Shown here piece by piece: positions 59,171-64,000 of a stretch of DNA of 64,000 bases (the first letter of the stretch is position 1; each line of letters begins with the position of its first letter). The stretch is from Pomacea canaliculata. Taxonomy: Eukaryota > Mollusca > Gastropoda > Architaenioglossa > Ampullariidae. Location of the stretch: contig NC_037603.1 of the NCBI RefSeq assembly GCF_003073045.1, positions 11,910,192-11,974,191 of the forward strand. The letters are read 5' to 3'. Position numbers and translations under genes: made by a program. The notes beneath the pieces are model-generated. The model had not been told where the DNA came from, did no database searches, and saw only the letters and a list, made by a program, of their open reading frames with translations.

Positions 59171-61964
59171 CATTTCACTGAGCTGCATCACAACAAATCA
59201 CACATGTATTATTTTTATCTTAAAGATCCCAAGGTTGGTGAGCTGTTGATCTTTGTCGAGAGACAGGACTACATCCATACAATAGGGAGGTTAGATTATG
59301 GTTGACATCACAAATATTAAAAAACAAATATTAGGGATTTCTTGCACTTCTTCAGTGACAGGGGGAAAGAGATGTGCATGACCTGGCGGTGAAGTTTACT
59401 CAGGGGTAGGAGGAGACCTGTAATTTAAGATCCTCCTCGAGGCTCTCAAGCTAAAGCTAAAGGGATAATGGTAATTTTTACTGGTGAACCAAGCACACAG
59501 GTTGTAATGTGAACAATTCTTTAGCTCAAGCGAGCTTGATGAAACTGAACAAGAATTCGACTCTTCAAGATGAGCTTTAAGCCTTTTGTGCAGTTATCAT
59601 AATTGATATTTATAAAACTATAAATATCCCATGAATATAGTTGGTATATCAATGATTTTTTTAAATTATCACTGGTCCTGTCACTATTACAAATAGGGTG
59701 TTATACTGAAATTTAATTAGCAATCTGCAAATTTCTGACAGAAATACTACAAAATGGTCAACAACTAGTGCATTCATTTTTTTCAACTTTTATTGTTCAT
59801 AAATTCTGATCATCATCTTCATCATCAAATAACTACACTGAAAGATTAATGTGCAACCGTAAACCATACGATGCCATTCAACCACATGCTTATGCAAACG
59901 TAAATACTCCCCTCCCACCAAAAAAAAAAAAAAACTACATCAAAAGAAAAAGTCATGCAAGTCTTTTCACAGGGCAGAAATATCACTTTCTAATTCTTCT
60001 CCCTCCCTCCCCCAAACAAGCACTCACATAGGCACATGAACTCACATATAACAACAAATGCAAAATTGACAAAAACAAATGGGACCCTAGACAAAAAATG
60101 CATTCCTTTCTGGAAACCTGCAAAATGAGTAACTCAAAAAAAAAAAAATCATTTACCAAAATGACACCGGAAAAAGATAGCAATATATGACTTGGTCAAG
60201 CAGCATGTTATCGTTCATGTAAGAGCCAACTGGAATGGGTTGACTGTAGGTCTCAGAATCTCTGCACCTGTGATTATAGCAGTCACAGCTGTCAAAACTA
60301 CAAGTGCTAGACAGAGAAAAAAAGCAGTTCACGATCTAAATTGCAGAAAATTGTTGCATCATTGGACTTTCCTACCATTAACAAACATGAAACAAAATGC
60401 CTGCAAAGATTGTCTGCTGTCACCATCATGTTAAAAAAAGCCCTCGGTGTGGCAGGTCTCTAGACCTTTCTCAACTAGGTTTAATAATGCTTGCTACTAT
60501 CTGTAAAATTCTCTCTCGCTTATGTTCTCATCATACTTAATAAAGCAACTAAAAATCTATGATCTTAATAAAAGAGTTTAACTTTGAAAGTATAATATTT
60601 GCAGATGTCAAAAACAAGGATGAAAATGTCACAAAATAATGAGGATTAAGGAAAAGGGCATGCACAGAGCAGAGTTTTTTTAGTCTTCAACTAATGGCGC
60701 TAGCAGGCAGGCAGTTAGGACTCGGACTGTGGTCCTCCTACAATTATTAAAAGTGGAAACAACCACCACTTTGCCACAGCTGCTTGAAGTTTTTCAAAAG
60801 GTGAAATTTTAGTCACAGAATTTGCAGCTTTTACTGCATAACTTTTTTCTTGAAGCACTCCTATATTTCAGATGGTGTTCAGCTCTGTGTTTGTGCGTGC
60901 ATGTGCAACCGCCAGCTTATAAGTTAACATACATCTCTCAACCAGCACTGCCACACTATTGTTTCCCTTCCCCTACCTACATATGAGATATCCCTTGCAG
61001 ATGACTATCCTTTTCATCAACTATGAAGTCAATGAATGCTTACTTTTGTTTTGACCAAACTTTTAGGAAATAGAATATTTCATAAAACTAAATAGTGGTT
61101 GTAGTTGGGATAAATGAAAAGCAAAGGATAGCAATAGGTAAAAAAAAAAAAACAACTGAATAAATTATCACATAAATTACCTGAGTTTTAGCTCCTTACT
61201 CATTCTCAGCACAAAATACTCTGCAACAGGTAAGAGTTTCAAGGCAAAATCTGTGCACAAATAAGCCTGACACAAAGTTCACATACAACTTACTGCAAAA
61301 CAGACTGCAAGGCAGCTTTTCCTCTTGACAACATGAGCAGAAATCCTATGTCATACATGCAAAGCTAGACTTAGCTCCAAAACAGGACTGCAGGAATTAA
61401 AAAAACATAATTACATAAAATGGAGAAAACGATCTTCCCCCTGTATTTTGACATGCAGGCACAAGAGGCAAAGGATGGACAAGAATGGCAAATAGAGTAA
61501 TCTTCATGCAACTGATTATCAAGCAATGGCAGCATTAACTCCATGCTAATCTTAAGTGCTTCATTCATTTAAAATATTCTCTTCAGAAAAAGCCTTCCTT
61601 TCACTTCTATTAAATGCACAAAGCAGTTATGTTGTATAATACTGAGCCCATGTGAAGAAATCTTTGTTAGGGTGTCAATAAATTTCACAAATATTGAAAG
61701 TTCTATAGATGTAATTGAATAGTAACACAACGGAAAAAAAGGTTGTAGTCTGTGTTTATTTCAAATCCTCAACATATGCAACATGTGATGCTTCCGGGAA
61801 CTAAACTCTACTCTTTAAAGTGAGTTCTGCCTTGAAAAATAGCCACAAAATTATTTCAAATGCTGAATAAGCACACATGTACCAGGCAATTTTTGTTCTC
61901 TTCCTGTAACTGTGTAACACTGACCATTTATTACACCAATCACCCGTTATCATTCTCCTGAAAA

Positions 61965-62425
61965 AAATCATAGTTAAAAAACAAAAAAAATTTCCAGAGG
62001 GAAGGGGGATTAGTGTTTTACACAGAGCCAGAACTAAGGGTATATCATGGCAAAGCAGCCACCCCTTTAAACAGATGCCACGTGCAGAATGAAGTGTGCC
62101 CAGGGGCTCAACCCAGGACAGCCCACATTGACTGTATTGGTGACAGGTGTCAACTTTTGTGCATCGGACTGTCCTTTCTAGAGTAGCATGTGAGTGGAAA
62201 TTGGTGCTTATGCCAAACCTGCAACTAAGATTTTTATCCCAGCAAAGTAACCAGCCCTGCAAACAAGTACCATTGTTGTGGCCCTATGCTCCTGGTGGAG
62301 TCACAAGGAATAAACTAAACAAGTACCACAGGTAAAAAAACTGTCAGACAAGATTAAACTCCAAACACCTTAAACTCCTACTGGTGAAAAGCAATTAACC
62401 ATTGTGCCACCAGACCATCCCACTA
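61965..62425 (-). repeat. Degraded tRNA-derived SINE, minus strand
   Basis: On the minus strand the head GGGATGGTCTGGTGGCACAA has an exact A box TGGCACAATGG (plus 62399-62409) and a decayed B box (GGAGTTTAATCTT) 42 bp on. The body continues to a GGAAATTTTTTTTG end near 61980. Its head differs from the SINE at 345-575, so it is another family or much older. Confidence 0.5.
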
Positions 62426-62687
62426 AAGTCAGATTATATTATAGTGAGCGACAGTAAAACCTGCAAACTTTTCTTGAAGCAACAAGCACTCTAGACTTGG
62501 GATGAAAGATGGCATTTTAATTAACTGTTACTATAGTCATTTATCTGCACTTACTAGCACTAATCATACTCTTATACGAGATTCACACATCCATTCTTGG
62601 TATTACATCCTTACCAATGGTCAGTGGTAACAGAAATTGTCTGCTGAAGGCAACTTAATTTTACTATGGCTGTTCCACCATCTCTTT

Positions 62688-62826
62688 CAAGACAAGAAAC
62701 ATTCAGTATGTCAGTATGTCTTCCTTAAGGGTGGCCTTGCACTAGACGAGGCAATATGTCATAATGTTAAAGACAAGACACATTTAATATGTTATACTCT
62801 TCCTTGAGGGTGGCCAAGCACTAGAT
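62688..62826. repeat. 81-bp tandem duplication
   Basis: AGACAAGAAACATTCAGTAT ... CTTCCTTAAGGGTGGCCTTG, CACTAGA recurs about 81 bp on as AGACAAGACACATTTAATAT ... CTTCCTTGAGGGTGGCCAAG, CACTAGA. The copies differ at roughly one site in six. Confidence 0.75.
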
Positions 62827-62936
62827 AAATAATACAAGTTGAAGTCGCATGCCTTTTGCCCTCTACATGCATGGTCTCATTTTAGAGTACCTCGAGAAAC
62901 TGAAGAAAACGATATGCATATAATGTTAATCCAATG

Positions 62937-62951
62937 TGTGTGTGTGTGTGA
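62937..62951. repeat. Short (TG)n run
   Basis: A GTGTGTGTGTGTGTG run lies in gene-free DNA near the right edge. Confidence 0.8.
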
Positions 62952-64000
62952 CACAAAATTTGATAAAACGTTCTACTGATGCATTCTTGCAAAATACAAA
63001 TGAAAGGCTACAAGGGAATCCAGTTTTATAATAAAACGTCACACACTATTTCTGTAGCAATTATCAGAATAGAGTGGCTGCATGCACCTGTGCAAGCTCA
63101 TCCAGCCTTAATAGCACCTCCCCTTATATAAATGCACATCCTCACCAATCACACAAATACAAGCACTTCATTATCCCAAATACTTCATGCACTTAATGAA
63201 AAGGGGCAACAAGAACAAAAGAATCCTTATGAAAATGTAATAAATAATAACAAAAAAATTGTAAATCAAAATCAAAATCATAGCCTTAAGTGCTAATTTG
63301 AGTTCTAGTAGTTTTCCTAAGTTATTTCAATATTGTGTAATCACATGTTCACCGAAAAGTAATTTGTCTTCAAAAAACAGTAGAAACAAGGGCTGCATTA
63401 GAAATCAATACATTTTAGAAGAACTTTGAGCCACCCTATGAATGACTACAAATAAAAAATAAAAGGAAAACAGGGATGGTAACTGGATCACATTACACTA
63501 TGAAATCTCATCTGATAAAAATTTGGCTAAAAAATATTACAAGATGGAATGTAAATGAGTGTCCATCTGGAGATGAAGTCTACTATTGTGACAGAGTATT
63601 TGTAATTGTGTGGCAGCTATACAAAGCTTGTAAGAAAAAAGAACATAAAGTATGGTAACAGCCCCTAGAACTTTTTCTGATGTAATGTTTACTGCATAAA
63701 AGACACTTCTGTAACTGGAGCAGACATAAAGCTTACATTATGGTAAAACTTTAGACAAGAGTTGGAGCTTGTGTATGGGTGGATGGGGAAAAGGAGGGGG
63801 AGCAAAAGACACAAAATAAGCATGATGAGAACTGGAGTGGAGGGCAGAGCTATCACACAAGTCCAAGGCAAGTGGGGGAAAGTAGAATGACTTACATATT
63901 TTTATCAAAGCAATTGCCTTTATCCACTATTTTCTATTCAAAGATGAGCAGCCTGTAAACATCTTTTGAAGATCTTTGCATTTTGGATTAACTGTTTTCA

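Larger units (their letters stand above)
59180..64000. other. Gene-free AT-rich DNA
   Basis: No coding region is recognised in the last 4.8 kb. The sequence is AT-rich, with many A runs on the plus strand and short frames without family features. It could be intron or 3' UTR of a gene beyond the right edge, but no splice or polyadenylation pattern proves this. It contains a tRNA-like SINE relic and a short tandem duplication. Confidence 0.5.

Noticed and set aside
1-64000. CRISPR arrays, operons, bacterial genes
   Set aside because: No regular repeat-spacer array or polycistronic arrangement exists; spliced genes and transposon types are those of an animal genome.

Overview
The window is animal nuclear DNA, most likely from a mollusc and probably a gastropod. 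Genes are split by AT-rich introns, almost all canonical GT-AG. Lectin-like (F5/8 C / fucolectin fold) ectodomains are joined to EGF-like modules and to a receptor tyrosine phosphatase. hAT, Harbinger, LINE, LTR and tRNA-SINE relics lie in introns and spacers, and microsatellites are abundant. The taxon is inferred from gene content; no marker gene is present.

Layout. (1) 1-3920, minus strand: the 5' part of a secreted or receptor protein (signal peptide, EGF-like, two fucolectin-type domains) that runs off the left edge; a tRNA-derived SINE lies in its 3' part. (2) 7550-20732, plus strand: a complete 24-exon receptor protein tyrosine phosphatase of about 972 residues (lectin-like ectodomain, EGF-like module, one TM, active D1, D2 with its cysteine kept). 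It is head-to-head with gene 1 and shares its ectodomain style. (3) 24234-26324, minus; 29875-36300, plus; 50341-53266, plus: three claudin/PMP22-like four-TM genes carrying the W-GLW-C-C signature. (4) 37374-40837 and 53779-57485, both minus: two nine-exon secreted serpins from a duplication that also carried at least about 0.8 kb of upstream DNA. (5) 42300-49760: a repeat-rich island between the serpins, with two complete hAT MITEs (8-bp target duplications), a ZBED5-like hAT transposase relic, a Harbinger-like 5' end, repeats duplicated within the window, and an intact intronless 437-codon ORF of unknown family. (6) 58300-64000: no gene recognised; degraded repeats in AT-rich DNA.

All reported gene models except gene 1 keep frame over every intron. 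Exon sums are exact multiples of three: 2919 nt for the phosphatase, 525, 792 and 630 nt for the claudins, 1344 and 1392 nt for the serpins. The products point to the cell surface and secretions: adhesion or lectin recognition with phosphotyrosine signalling, junction-type membrane proteins, and secreted inhibitors of trypsin-like proteases. The perfect palindrome GTCACGTGAC (CLEAR/E-box type) lies close upstream of gene 1, both serpins and claudin-like gene 3, and related CACGTG sites precede the phosphatase and claudin-like gene 1. This suggests a shared bHLH-Zip input.

The most interesting items are the two serpins whose differences concentrate in the reactive loop (P1 Arg versus P1 Lys plus a 9-nt length change), a minisatellite that has copied a splice donor about six times in the phosphatase, a GC-AG intron in its catalytic domain, the unassigned intronless ORF, and a MITE with its empty site preserved in a repeat copy about 6 kb away.
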